From an uncultured Oxalobacteraceae bacterium (lineage in GTDB: Bacteria; Pseudomonadota; Gammaproteobacteria; Burkholderiales; Burkholderiaceae), in contig CAMLFK010000250.1 in NCBI GenBank assembly GCA_946479255.1, positions 1 to 7,340 on the forward strand: DNA of 7,340 bases. Reading direction: 5' to 3'. Shown one piece after another: positions 1-5,937 of the stretch. Made by a program: the position numbers and the translations under genes. Under the pieces are notes generated by a model that ran no database searches, was not told the origin of the DNA, and saw only the letters and a list, made by a program, of their open reading frames with translations. How positions within the stretch are numbered: position 1 is the stretch's first letter; each line of letters begins with the position of its first letter.

Positions 1-908
1 TTTTGCAGGCCGAGGATGGTGAAGATCTCGCTGCGCGGTTTGCGCGGCAGCAAGGTGCGCAAAAACTGCACGTAAGCCGACGGCACTTCCATGTCGACCA
101 TGAAGTAGGCGCGCGTGAACGAGAACAGGATCGTGATCTGTTCCTGGTCGAACAGCACCGTGTCGAGGATCAGCTCGCCGTGGCGGTTGTGCAGGATCGG
201 CACGATGAAGGGGTATTCGCGGTTGCCGTTGATGCCCTTGCCGACGATGTAGGCGCCCTTGTTGCGGAAAAATAGGCTCGACAGGACCTGGATCTGGTGA
301 TTGGGCTCCAGCGGCTCGTTGCCGAAGATCTGCTTGAGCCTTTGCTCGACCAGGGTGATGTCGCGGTCGAGGTTGGCGAACTTGCAGTCGAGCTGGAAGT
401 TCGTCACGATGCGCTTGAGCGCGAAATGCAGGCCGTCGATGGCCGGGTAGTACACCCGGTAGGTCGGCAGCAGCTCATCGGTTTCCAGGTACTCGGTGGA
501 GGTCACCGGGCGCACGAAGATGAAGTCGTTATGGAAGTAGGTGCGGTGCAGGATGTTGCAGCAGACCGAATTGAAAAAAGTCTCCGCCAGCTCCGGCTGC
601 TTATGGCCGGACAACATGCCGATGTAATGCAGCTTGAGTTCGCGCCAGACCTCGTCGCCCAGCACACTGCCGCCGTATTCCTCTTCCAGGATCTGCACGC
701 ATTCCTGCACGCGCTTGTCGTAAAAGCCGATGCGCTCGCGCGCCGCCTGCTGCGCCACGTTCCAGGCGCCGGTTTCGAAATGGCGCCGCGCCGCCTGGCT
801 GGTCAGGCGGAACAGGCGGTAATGCTTGTCGAAGCCGTCCAGGATGGTCTGGGCGATGTCGAAGGCGATCTGGGACGACAGCAATTTGGGGAATGCGCCG
901 TTTTTCAT
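1..908 (-). CDS. aceK: Isocitrate dehydrogenase kinase/phosphatase AceK, N-terminal half (partial)
   Basis: AceK is a cytoplasmic bifunctional enzyme. It phosphorylates isocitrate dehydrogenase, which inactivates it, and reverses the modification, so it sets the branch between the TCA cycle and the glyoxylate shunt. The frame is open from the ATG at 908 to the window edge, giving 302 codons. Its start, [17 protein letters not shown] followed by [12 protein letters not shown] (about residues 23-34), is typical of proteobacterial AceK. The visible end, [17 protein letters not shown], is the family segment just before the ATP-binding APGIKG region. The window therefore holds essentially the regulatory domain, and the kinase/phosphatase core lies beyond the left edge (the family is about 580-600 aa). 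No Shine-Dalgarno sits close to the ATG; a GAGGAAG lies more than 20 nt upstream. An in-frame TAG 33 nt upstream of the ATG limits alternative starts. It follows the isovaleryl-CoA dehydrogenase gene by 36 bp on the same strand with no visible terminator, so cotranscription is plausible. Confidence 0.95.
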   Translation of the reverse strand, partial: MKNGAFPKLLSSQIAFDIAQTILDGFDKHYRLFRLTSQAARRHFETGAWNVAQQAARERIGFYDKRVQECVQILEEEYGGSVLGDEVWRELKLHYIGMLSGHKQPELAETFFNSVCCNILHRTYFHNDFIFVRPVTSTEYLETDELLPTYRVYYPAIDGLHFALKRIVTNFQLDCKFANLDRDITLVEQRLKQIFGNEPLEPNHQIQVLSSLFFRNKGAYIVGKGINGNREYPFIVPILHNRHGELILDTVLFDQEQITILFSFTRAYFMVDMEVPSAYVQFLRTLLPRKPRSEIFTILGLQ

Positions 909-944
909 GGCTGGGTCAGTGTATTGGTACTTCCTCAGCTAACC

Positions 945-2129
945 TTACACGGTTTCCGAAAACAATTCCCGGCCGATCAGCATGCGCCGGATCTCGCTGG
1001 TGCCCGCGCCGATTTCGTAGAGCTTCGCGTCACGCCACAATCTGCCGACCGGATACTCGTTGATATAGCCGTTGCCGCCGAGCGCCTGGACCGCTTCGCC
1101 CGCCATCCAGGTGGCTTTCTCGGCGCTGTACAAAATCGCGCCGGCGGCGTCCTTGCGCAAGGCGCGCACCGCATCAGGCGTGCGCGCACGGTCGCAGGCC
1201 TGGCCCACCGCGTAGACGTAGGCGCGGCACGCCATCATGGTGGAATACATATCGGCCAGCTTGCCTTGCATGAGCTGGAATTCGCCGATCGCCTGGCCGA
1301 ACTGGCGGCGCTCGTGCACGTAGGGTACGACGGCGTCCATGCAGGCGCTCATGATGCCGAGCGGGCCGCCCGACAGCACGGTGCGCTCGAAGTCCAGGCC
1401 GGACATGAGGACGTTAACGCCCTTGCCTTCGCCGCCGAGCACGTTTTCAAGTGGGACTTCGCAATCCTGGAACACCAGTTCGCCCGTGTGCGAGCCGCGC
1501 ATGCCCAGTTTGTCGAGCTTTTGCGCCACCGAGAACCCTTTGAAATTCTTTTCGACCAGGAAGGCCGTCATGCCGCGCGGGCCCGCGGCCAGGTCGCTCT
1601 TGGCGTACACCACCATCACATCGGCGTCGGGGCCGTTGGTGATCCACATCTTGGTGCCGTTGAGCACCCAGCGGTCGCCCTTGCGGTCGGCACGCAGTTT
1701 CATGCTGACCACGTCCGAGCCGGCGTTGGGCTCGGACATCGCCAGCGCGCCCACGTGTTCGCCGGAAATCAGCTTGGGCAGGTACTTTTGCTTTTGCGCT
1801 TCGGTGCCGTTGCGCTTGATCTGGTTGACGCACAGGTTCGAGTGGGCGCCGTAGGACAGGCCGACCGAGGCCGAGGCGCGCGAGATTTCTTCCATGGCCA
1901 CGATGTGGGCCAGGTAGCCCATCTGGGCGCCGCCGTATTCCTCGTCGACGGTGATGCCGAGCACGCCCAGGTCACCCAGCTTGCGCCACAGGTCCATGGG
2001 AAACTGGTCGCTGCGGTCGATCTCGGCCGCACGCGGAGCGATTTCGGCGGCGGCGAATTGCTGCACCGTCTCGCGCAGCGCGGCGATGTCGTCGCCGTGG
2101 TCAAAGGTCAGGCCGGGAAGGTGCAGCAT
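945..2129 (-). CDS. liuA: Isovaleryl-CoA dehydrogenase (leucine catabolism)
   Basis: This 394-aa FAD-dependent acyl-CoA dehydrogenase should oxidise isovaleryl-CoA to 3-methylcrotonyl-CoA in leucine degradation, passing electrons to electron-transfer flavoprotein. Both family signatures are present: [13 protein letters not shown] at residues 128-140 and [18 protein letters not shown] from 348. The decisive feature is the GLDFER motif with Glu248. Isovaleryl-CoA dehydrogenases carry the catalytic base at this internal position, whereas most other acyl-CoA dehydrogenases carry it near residue 370, where this protein has the YEIGAGTSE stretch. The length is normal for a bacterial enzyme. The ATG at 2129 is supported by a GAGGA four bases upstream. 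It follows the MerR-type regulator gene on the same strand by 87 bp; that gap contains a LiuR-like operator and its own likely promoter. The equivalent name ivd is also used. The other leucine genes (methylcrotonyl-CoA carboxylase, hydratase, lyase) are not in this window. Confidence 0.95.
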   Translation of the reverse strand: MLHLPGLTFDHGDDIAALRETVQQFAAAEIAPRAAEIDRSDQFPMDLWRKLGDLGVLGITVDEEYGGAQMGYLAHIVAMEEISRASASVGLSYGAHSNLCVNQIKRNGTEAQKQKYLPKLISGEHVGALAMSEPNAGSDVVSMKLRADRKGDRWVLNGTKMWITNGPDADVMVVYAKSDLAAGPRGMTAFLVEKNFKGFSVAQKLDKLGMRGSHTGELVFQDCEVPLENVLGGEGKGVNVLMSGLDFERTVLSGGPLGIMSACMDAVVPYVHERRQFGQAIGEFQLMQGKLADMYSTMMACRAYVYAVGQACDRARTPDAVRALRKDAAGAILYSAEKATWMAGEAVQALGGNGYINEYPVGRLWRDAKLYEIGAGTSEIRRMLIGRELFSETV

Positions 2130-2162
2130 GGCGTCCTCGCATGGGTTAGGTCGAAAATCCGG

Positions 2163-2191
2163 ATGATACCGATAATTGACGTTAACGTAAA
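2163..2191 (-). promoter_or_regulatory. Likely sigma-70 promoter of liuA, overlapping the LiuR box
   Basis: Read on the minus strand, a -35-like TTTACG (2186-2191) is followed after 17 bp by a -10-like TATCAT (2163-2168), placed about 35 bp upstream of the dehydrogenase ATG. The 16-bp palindrome covers the -35 and half of the spacer, the usual place for a MerR-family regulator to act. The hexamers are only moderate matches to consensus, so this is an inference from spacing and position. Confidence 0.55.
2176..2191. promoter_or_regulatory. LiuR-like operator in front of liuA
   Basis: The sequence TTGACGTTAACGTAAA is an imperfect palindrome: the two 8-base halves match at 7 of 8 positions. It has the ACGT-centred half-sites I associate with LiuR sites of proteobacterial leucine-degradation genes. 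When the second site at 2669-2684 is read in the same orientation, 15 of 16 bases are identical, and identity continues at several flanking positions. It ends 46 bp before the liuA ATG. That this regulator binds it is inferred from adjacency and from the second copy. Confidence 0.75.
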
Positions 2192-2216
2192 CGTAACCGC
2201 AAGCGGGAGAGCGAAT

Positions 2217-2615
2217 CTAACTGGATACGAGCTGGCTGTCGGCCAGCATGCGCCGGCATTCCTCTTCGTGCGCGGCGATCTCGGCCAGGGCCATGTCGAT
2301 GTCGGCGCGTTGCTGCTCCAGGGTTTCGCGCTGCTTGGCCAGCACGCCCAGGAAGCGGTCCATCTGCGCCACCGTGTCCTTGGGCGACTCGTACATGTCG
2401 ACGATGCTTTTGATCTCGGCCAGGGTCAAGCCCAGGCGCTTGCCGCGCAGGGTCAGCTTGAGGCGGGTGCGGTCGCGCGCGCTGTAGACGCGGCTGCGCC
2501 CGCCCGCCCCTTCGCGGGCCGGGCTGAGCAGGCCGTGGTCTTCATAAAAGCGGATGGCGCGCGCGGTCAGGTCGAATTCTCGGGCCAGCTCGGCGATGGT
2601 GTAGGTGGTGGACAT
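2217..2615 (-). CDS. liuR: MerR-family transcriptional regulator, LiuR-like
   Basis: This 132-aa MerR-family regulator probably controls leucine/isovalerate degradation genes. Residues 5-25 (YTIAELAREFDLTARAIRFY) form the helix-turn-helix. They run into the family hallmark RFYEDHGLLSP (22-32) and a wing with RSRVY (40-44). Residues about 75-118 are predicted to form the dimerisation coiled coil. There is no paired-cysteine metal site; the only cysteine is near residue 120. A small organic effector, such as a branched-chain acyl-CoA, is therefore likelier than a metal. I chose the ATG at 2615. The reading frame can be extended to a TTG 12 nt upstream, but neither start has a clear Shine-Dalgarno and the ATG gives the usual MSTTYTIAEL-type start. 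It lies directly upstream of liuA and is divergent from the hydrolase gene, with a candidate operator in each gap, so autoregulation is plausible. The LiuR assignment rests on family resemblance plus context. Confidence 0.85.
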   Translation of the reverse strand: MSTTYTIAELAREFDLTARAIRFYEDHGLLSPAREGAGGRSRVYSARDRTRLKLTLRGKRLGLTLAEIKSIVDMYESPKDTVAQMDRFLGVLAKQRETLEQQRADIDMALAEIAAHEEECRRMLADSQLVSS

Positions 2616-2668
2616 GGGACAGAGCAAGGTAATCAGGGGAAATGGCTTAAAATGGCGGACGACTTCCG

Positions 2669-2684
2669 TTTACGTCAACGTCAA
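2669..2684. promoter_or_regulatory. LiuR-like operator in the liuR/hydrolase divergent gap
   Basis: On the plus strand this reads TTTACGTCAACGTCAA; its complement TTGACGTTGACGTAAA differs from the liuA site at one base of 16. It lies 53 bp before the liuR ATG and 56 bp before the hydrolase ATG, so it could serve either gene or both. Relative to the hydrolase it is oriented as the other site is to liuA. I could not find a convincing -10 hexamer on either side of it. Confidence 0.7.
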
Positions 2685-2740
2685 CCTAGTTTGCTCCATT
2701 GTAGCGCGCCGCCCGCCGGCTGAACACGAAAAAGGCAGCC

Positions 2741-3793
2741 ATGAACGCCCTCGAATCGCAGCTGAACTATCCACTTGGCGACACTGTCCCCGTGCCCGGC
2801 ACGGCGCAGCAGCTGGCGCCGGGCGTGCAATGGCTGCGCATGCCGCTGCCGTTCGCACTCGACCATATCAACCTGTGGCTGCTGGAAGACGAGATCGAAG
2901 GCGGCTGCGGCTTTACCGTGGTCGATTGCGGCGCCTCGACCGAGCCAACGCGCGCTGCATGGGAACAAGTATTCAAGCAAGTGATGCATGGCCGGCCGCT
3001 GGTGCGGGTGCTGGCCACCCACTGCCATCCGGACCATGTGGGCCTCTCGGGCTGGCTGTGCGAGCGATTTGACGCACCATTCTGGATCAGCACCGGCGAG
3101 TTCGGCTTTGCGCGCATGATGGCGGCCGCGCTGCCCGGGGTGGACGGCACCTCGGCCATTCCGCATTTCGAGCGGCATGGCTTGCGCGCGCCCGACATGC
3201 TGGCGCGGATGGGCGAACGGCGCAACTACTACCCTTCGCTGGTGCCGGCGGTGCCGCCCGCCTACACCCGCCTGCGCGACGGCCAGGCGGTACGGATCGG
3301 CGGTAATACATGGCACACCATCGCGGGCTTCGGTCACTCGCCCGAGCACATGTCGCTCTATTGCGAAGCGCTGAACCTGCTGATCTCCGGCGACATGGTG
3401 TTGCCGCGCATTTCGACCAATGTGTCGGTGTTCGCCGTGGAGCCGGAAGGCAATCCGCTCCAGCTGTACCTCGACTCGCTCGAACGCTACGCCGGCCTGC
3501 CGGAAGATGTGCTCGTGCTGCCTTCGCACGGCAAGCCCTTCCGCGGCTTGCATACCCGCATTACCCAGTTGCGCGACCACCACACGGCGCGCCTGGCCGA
3601 AGTGGTGCAAGCCTGCGTGGAGCCCAAAAGCGCGGTCGACATCGTGCCGATCATGTTCCGCCGCCAGCTCGACGCGCACCAGCTCAGCTTTGCCTTGGGC
3701 GAAGCCTTAGCTCATTTGCATAAACTTTGGACTGATGGTATTTTGCGCCGTGTAACCGGCGCGGATGGCACCGTCCGCTTCGATCTGATCTAG
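2741..3793 (+). CDS. MBL-fold metallo-hydrolase with C-terminal LACTB2-like winged-helix domain
   Basis: This is a 350-aa metallo-beta-lactamase-fold hydrolase, presumably binuclear zinc and cytoplasmic (no signal peptide is visible). The metal-site motif THCHPDH gives His94, His96, Asp98 and His99. Further expected ligands are His199 in GFGHSPEH, Asp218 in SGDM and His263 in PSHG, so the active site looks complete. After the MBL domain, residues about 275-350, containing QLSFALGEALAHLHKLW and a basic end, resemble the winged-helix tail of LACTB2-like and glyoxalase-II-like hydrolases. The substrate is unknown. A thioester or phosphoester is possible, and the linkage to leucine genes makes an acyl-CoA-type thioester an attractive guess only. 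The ATG at 2741 has an AAGG-type site just upstream. It is divergent from liuR with a LiuR-like box between them, suggesting common control. Base composition matches its neighbours. Confidence 0.88.
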   Translation: MNALESQLNYPLGDTVPVPGTAQQLAPGVQWLRMPLPFALDHINLWLLEDEIEGGCGFTVVDCGASTEPTRAAWEQVFKQVMHGRPLVRVLATHCHPDHVGLSGWLCERFDAPFWISTGEFGFARMMAAALPGVDGTSAIPHFERHGLRAPDMLARMGERRNYYPSLVPAVPPAYTRLRDGQAVRIGGNTWHTIAGFGHSPEHMSLYCEALNLLISGDMVLPRISTNVSVFAVEPEGNPLQLYLDSLERYAGLPEDVLVLPSHGKPFRGLHTRITQLRDHHTARLAEVVQACVEPKSAVDIVPIMFRRQLDAHQLSFALGEALAHLHKLWTDGILRRVTGADGTVRFDLI

Positions 3794-3924
3794 CACAAAC
3801 CGGGCCTTCGCATTTGGGGTGTTTCGCCAGCCGCTCCTTTAGACTGAACTTCCCCTATGTGAGCGAGCGATCGCCTTCAATATCATGCAAACGCGTCAAG
3901 CAAGCTCTGCCCAAAATACGCGTG

Positions 3925-3941
3925 AATTGGCGCGCCTAATT
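3925..3941. repeat. Near-perfect palindrome in the gap before the HTH gene
   Basis: The sequence AATTGGCGCGCCTAATT is a palindrome of AATT-GGCGCGCC-AATT type, broken only by one extra T. It lies about 105 bp before the helix-turn-helix gene, in the 253-bp gap 3794-4046. No T-run follows, so it does not look like a terminator. It could be an operator for the adjacent regulator, but nothing else supports this. I see no small gene in the rest of this gap. Confidence 0.35.
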
Positions 3942-4046
3942 GTCTGTGAAACTCACTCAATTGTTACATCTGGTCGAAGACTTGTCACACCCGGTCTCAT
4001 TTTCCTAGAGACTGACTTTCATGGGCTAGCATGAAATAGTGCCAAT

Positions 4047-4451
4047 ATGAATTCATCTAACGAACGGGAAAGGTTTAGTCAGCGCTTGCAACAAGCCCTG
4101 AAGAACGCCCACTACTCTCCTGACAGCCCTACCCGCCTCGCGCGGGAATTCAACATCCGCTTTGAAGGTAGGCCCATCACCGTCCATGCTGCACGTAAAT
4201 GGCTTGTTGGCGAAGCAATACCGACCCAGGAAAAGCTGCGCATGCTCGCCCAATGGCTGGGCGTGCCCGCCGAATGGCTGCGTTTTGGCGGCACTGATGC
4301 TGAAACGGGTAGCCCTAGCGGCAGCAATAACACGCGTTTTGAATCGGCGGATGTTAAATTAGTTGCAGATTTGCAGCGTTTAGATGAGCATCATCGGCAA
4401 ATAGCACGAGAATTTATCCGCATGCTGGTGCGGATTAATCACCAAAAGTAG
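4047..4451 (+). CDS. Helix-turn-helix DNA-binding protein (XRE/lambda-repressor-like)
   Basis: This 134-aa protein is probably a transcriptional regulator whose targets I cannot name. Residues about 8-81 look like a compact helical DNA-binding domain: a first helix RERFSQRLQQALKNA, then SPTRLAREFNIRF, then a recognition-helix candidate TVHAARKWLVGEAIP, and a final KLRMLAQWLGVPAEWLRFG. Proteins of this pattern are, to my recollection, common in Burkholderiales. A polar linker rich in Gly, Ser and Asn (82-100) leads to a C-terminal amphipathic helix (about 102-131), probably for dimerisation. An in-frame TGA at 4032 and the lack of another nearby start codon fix the ATG at 4047. No Shine-Dalgarno precedes it, so translation may be leaderless or weak. 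Base composition is lower than in neighbouring genes: in 4321-4440 I count 53 G+C of 120. This could reflect weaker selection or foreign origin. Confidence 0.75.
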   Translation: MNSSNERERFSQRLQQALKNAHYSPDSPTRLAREFNIRFEGRPITVHAARKWLVGEAIPTQEKLRMLAQWLGVPAEWLRFGGTDAETGSPSGSNNTRFESADVKLVADLQRLDEHHRQIAREFIRMLVRINHQK

Positions 4452-4483
4452 TCTTTTTGTTACTTCGGCGATGAAAGTCTATT

Positions 4484-4514
4484 TTGACAAACATACATCG
4501 CCGGGGCTTGTTAT
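4484..4514 (+). promoter_or_regulatory. Possible promoter for the 56-aa gene
   Basis: A perfect -35 TTGACA (4484-4489) is followed after 19 bp by a -10-like TGTTAT (4509-4514), which matches 4 of 6 consensus bases. The spacer is longer than the ideal 17 bp, so this is tentative. Use of this promoter would give the downstream small gene a leader of roughly 145 nt. Confidence 0.35.
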
Positions 4515-4541
4515 TCTCTTTGCATGAGTTGCGGCAAGCCA

Positions 4542-4558
4542 CCTGAAATTCCTTCAGG
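4542..4558 (+). other. Small hairpin in the leader of the 56-aa gene
   Basis: CCTGAA (4542-4547) and TTCAGG (4553-4558) form a perfect 6-bp stem with a 5-nt loop. The bases after it are AAATTTCC rather than a T-run, so it is not a standard intrinsic terminator. It lies between the candidate promoter and the small gene, and may be a leader structure or chance. Confidence 0.35.
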
Positions 4559-4569
4559 AAATTTCCGTA

Positions 4570-4582
4570 TTGTGCTGCACAA
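4570..4582. repeat. 13-bp perfect inverted repeat
   Basis: TTGTGCTGCACAA consists of two perfect 6-base arms around one central T. It lies 83 bp before the ATG of the 56-aa gene. It has the look of a small dimer-binding operator, and the adjacent helix-turn-helix protein is an obvious but untested candidate to bind it. Confidence 0.35.
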
Positions 4583-4665
4583 AACGCCGAAGGTGGCCCA
4601 TAATCACATCACTACCCCGCCGTCTTGTCACCCCTGTTACGTACGAAGCCGAGGAACAGCCGCTT

Positions 4666-4836
4666 ATGAAAAGTAACTACAGCAATACCGCGCAGCTCAA
4701 AGACCTGATGACAGTGCCGCCGATGACGGCAGCACAGCACGCCGAAGTCATGCGCAAACGCATCCAGCACCGCCGTATGGTGGAGGAAGCGAAAGAAATG
4801 AAGAAGGCTGATAGTTGGCAGTTCGACAAACGCTAG
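4666..4836 (+). CDS. Small basic protein of unknown function (56 aa)
   Basis: I do not recognise this protein. The ATG at 4666 is preceded by a strong GAGGAA (4651-4656) with 9-nt spacing, the main evidence that it is real. The frame also extends upstream to a TTG at 4570, but that start has no ribosome site and its extension (CCTKRRRW and on) looks like translated leader. The protein begins with a polar stretch containing SNYSNTAQLKDLM, then PPMTAAQHAEV leads into a highly charged helix (about 21-48: many Arg, Lys, Glu), ending in DSWQFDKR. There is no signal peptide, membrane segment or metal motif. It follows the HTH gene on the same strand after 214 bp and converges with ubiX. A nucleic-acid- or protein-binding adaptor role fits the composition but is speculative. 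Confidence 0.6.
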   Translation: MKSNYSNTAQLKDLMTVPPMTAAQHAEVMRKRIQHRRMVEEAKEMKKADSWQFDKR

Positions 4837-4865
4837 GCTGAGCCGGCGTTTCATCCGCCAGGCTG

Positions 4866-4890
4866 AGCGGTGCTGTAAGCAGTACCTGCT
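4866..4890. terminator. Possible hairpin between convergent genes
   Basis: GGTGCTG (4869-4875) pairs with CAGTACC (4880-4886), including one G-U pair, around the loop TAAG. The stem can be extended by AGC (4866-4868) with GCT (4888-4890) across a one-base bulge. It sits in the 62-bp gap where the 56-aa gene and ubiX converge, a sensible place for bidirectional termination. There is no T-run on either strand, so it is weak as a Rho-independent terminator. Confidence 0.35.
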
Positions 4891-4898
4891 GGTGAATC

Positions 4899-5489
4899 CT
4901 AGTCGTCCGCGGCCGGTTTCATACCGGCCCAGCGTGGCGCCAGGGAATGTGAAATCCCGAACAGGTCGATAACCCGTCCCACGGTGTGCTCGACCATCTC
5001 GTCGATGCTGGCCGGCTTGTTGTAAAAGCTCGGCAGCGGCGGGAATACAATCCCCCCCATCTCAGTGACCGCGGTCATATTGCGCAAGTGCGCCAGGTTC
5101 AATGGTGTTTCGCGCACCATCAGCACCAGCCGGCGGCGCTCCTTGAGTACCACATCGGCAGCGCGCGCGATCAGGTTGTCCGACAGGCCATGGGCCACGG
5201 ACGCCAGGGTTTTCATGGAACAGGGAGCGATGATCATGCCGTCCGACTCGAACGAGCCGCTGGCGATGCTAGCACCCACATCGCGATTCTTGTGGACCAC
5301 GTGGGCCAGCGCCTCGACCTCGCGGCGCTGCATGCCGACCTCCTGGTGCAGGGTGAGGACGGCGGCATCGGAGACCACCAGATGGGTCTCGATGCCGGGG
5401 GTGGCCGACAGCTGCGCCAGCAGGCGCACGCCATACACCGCGCCGGTGGCGCCGGTGATGGCGACCACCAGCCGCCGCGGCGTCGCCAT
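4899..5489 (-). CDS. ubiX: Flavin prenyltransferase UbiX
   Basis: UbiX (196 aa) joins dimethylallyl phosphate to reduced FMN to make prenylated FMN, the cofactor of UbiD-type decarboxylases. In the ubiquinone pathway UbiD removes the carboxyl group of the polyprenyl-hydroxybenzoate. Visible features are the N-terminal Rossmann-like ITGATGAVYG (FMN phosphate loop, residues 11-20), GSFESDGMIIAPCSMKTLA (78-96), LKERRRLVLMVRETPL (115-130, with Lys116 and Arg126 matching known active-site positions), SFYNKP (Tyr156) and GRVIDLFGI (Arg172). Length and motif order are normal. The phosphate loop has Thr15 where Pseudomonas UbiX has Ser, as in yeast Pad1. It begins 5 bp after the grxD stop with only a weak ribosome site inside the grxD end, which suggests an operon and perhaps translational coupling. 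Confidence 0.95.
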   Translation of the reverse strand: MATPRRLVVAITGATGAVYGVRLLAQLSATPGIETHLVVSDAAVLTLHQEVGMQRREVEALAHVVHKNRDVGASIASGSFESDGMIIAPCSMKTLASVAHGLSDNLIARAADVVLKERRRLVLMVRETPLNLAHLRNMTAVTEMGGIVFPPLPSFYNKPASIDEMVEHTVGRVIDLFGISHSLAPRWAGMKPAADD

Positions 5490-5494
5490 GCCGG

Positions 5495-5806
5495 TCAGCC
5501 GCCCAGCAGGGTTTTCAGTTCGCCCGACTCGAACATTTCATTCATGATGTCGGAGCCGCCGATGAATTCACCGCGCACATACAGTTGCGGAATGGTTGGC
5601 CAGTTCGAATAGTCCTTGATGCCCTGGCGAACGTCCGGGTCTTCCAGCACGTTGACGGTGGCGATGTTCTCGACGCCGCAGGCTTTCAGGATCTGGATGG
5701 CGCGGCCGGAAAAGCCGCACTGCGGAAACTGCGCGGTGCCCTTCATGAACAGCACCACAGGGGTGGTGGTCACGGTCTCTTTGATCCAGCTTTGTACGTC
5801 GCTCAT
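5495..5806 (-). CDS. grxD: Monothiol glutaredoxin GrxD (Grx4)
   Basis: This 103-aa monothiol glutaredoxin binds a [2Fe-2S] cluster with glutathione as a dimer and passes clusters to target proteins in the cytoplasm, often with BolA. The hallmark CGFS active site is at residues 30-33 ([15 protein letters not shown]). The glutathione-binding segments WPTIPQLYV (69-77, with the cis-proline region) and GGSDI (83-87) are both present. The length is that of a single-domain enzyme with no thioredoxin extension. The ATG at 5806 has GAGG six bases upstream. It is followed by ubiX after 5 bp. Confidence 0.97.
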   Translation of the reverse strand: MSDVQSWIKETVTTTPVVLFMKGTAQFPQCGFSGRAIQILKACGVENIATVNVLEDPDVRQGIKDYSNWPTIPQLYVRGEFIGGSDIMNEMFESGELKTLLGG

Positions 5807-5844
5807 GGCTTGCCTCGGTGATGAAAATAAATAGATGGCGTCAT

Positions 5845-5850
5845 TTTATA
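5845..5850 (-). promoter_or_regulatory. Likely -10 element of the grxD-ubiX promoter
   Basis: On the minus strand TATAAA lies 38 bp before the grxD ATG within an AT-rich stretch, in a position suited to a -10 hexamer. The bases 17 bp upstream are C-rich and do not resemble a -35, so activation or a weak promoter is implied if the call is right. Confidence 0.45.
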
Positions 5851-5896
5851 AGAAAACCGGGTGAAGGGTCGGGGTTGCTGAGCAACATCCAGCCCC

Positions 5897-5935
5897 CCAT
5901 CTCGTCGTCCCCGCGTAGGTTCGCGGGGACGATGG
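5897..5935. repeat. REP-like GC-rich palindrome after the acetyltransferase gene
   Basis: Two perfect 11-base arms, TCGTCCCCGCG (5905-5915) and CGCGGGGACGA (5922-5932), flank a 6-base loop. If five bases (TCGTC) in the left arm are treated as an insertion, the stem grows to 14 pairs by joining CCATC (5897-5901) with GATGG (5931-5935). GTCCCCGCG/CGCGGGGAC palindromes are, to my recollection, a frequent dispersed extragenic repeat in several proteobacteria. It begins immediately beyond the stop codon of the acetyltransferase gene and may end transcription of the tex-GNAT unit. On the minus strand no T-run follows, while on the plus strand only a short TTTTA does. Confidence 0.65.
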
Positions 5936-5937
5936 TT

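Noticed and set aside
2616..2627. TTG start extending liuR by four residues
   Set aside because: No ribosome site supports it, and the ATG at 2615 gives the normal start of the family.
297..2723. An 808-codon open frame on the plus strand
   Set aside because: It runs antisense through aceK, liuA and liuR, all clearly recognisable on the minus strand. Its protein shows the Ala/Val/His/Gln/Gly-rich composition of a complementary frame in GC-rich DNA.
2681..3679. A 332-codon open frame on the minus strand
   Set aside because: It is antisense to the MBL-fold hydrolase, whose metal-binding motifs are intact. The shadow protein resembles no family I know.
3867..3874. GCGATCGC palindrome as a functional site
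   Set aside because: An 8-bp palindrome alone in GC-rich DNA is weak evidence, and nothing positional supports a role.
4570..4665. TTG start extending the 56-aa protein to 88 residues
   Set aside because: It has no ribosome site and would begin inside the inverted repeat; the ATG at 4666 has a strong GAGGAA.
3794..4898. The lower-GC middle region as a mobile island or defence system
   Set aside because: There is no integrase, transposase, tRNA edge, flanking direct repeat of useful length, or toxin/nuclease-like gene; two small genes do not make a system.
5436..5460. Thr15 in place of Ser in the UbiX phosphate loop as a possible odd active site
   Set aside because: The same GATG loop is found in yeast Pad1, so it is a known variant and the other active-site residues are present.
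5897..5937. Calling the GC-rich palindrome a standard Rho-independent terminator of the GNAT gene
   Set aside because: No T-run follows the stem on the minus strand; a REP-like repeat is the safer description.
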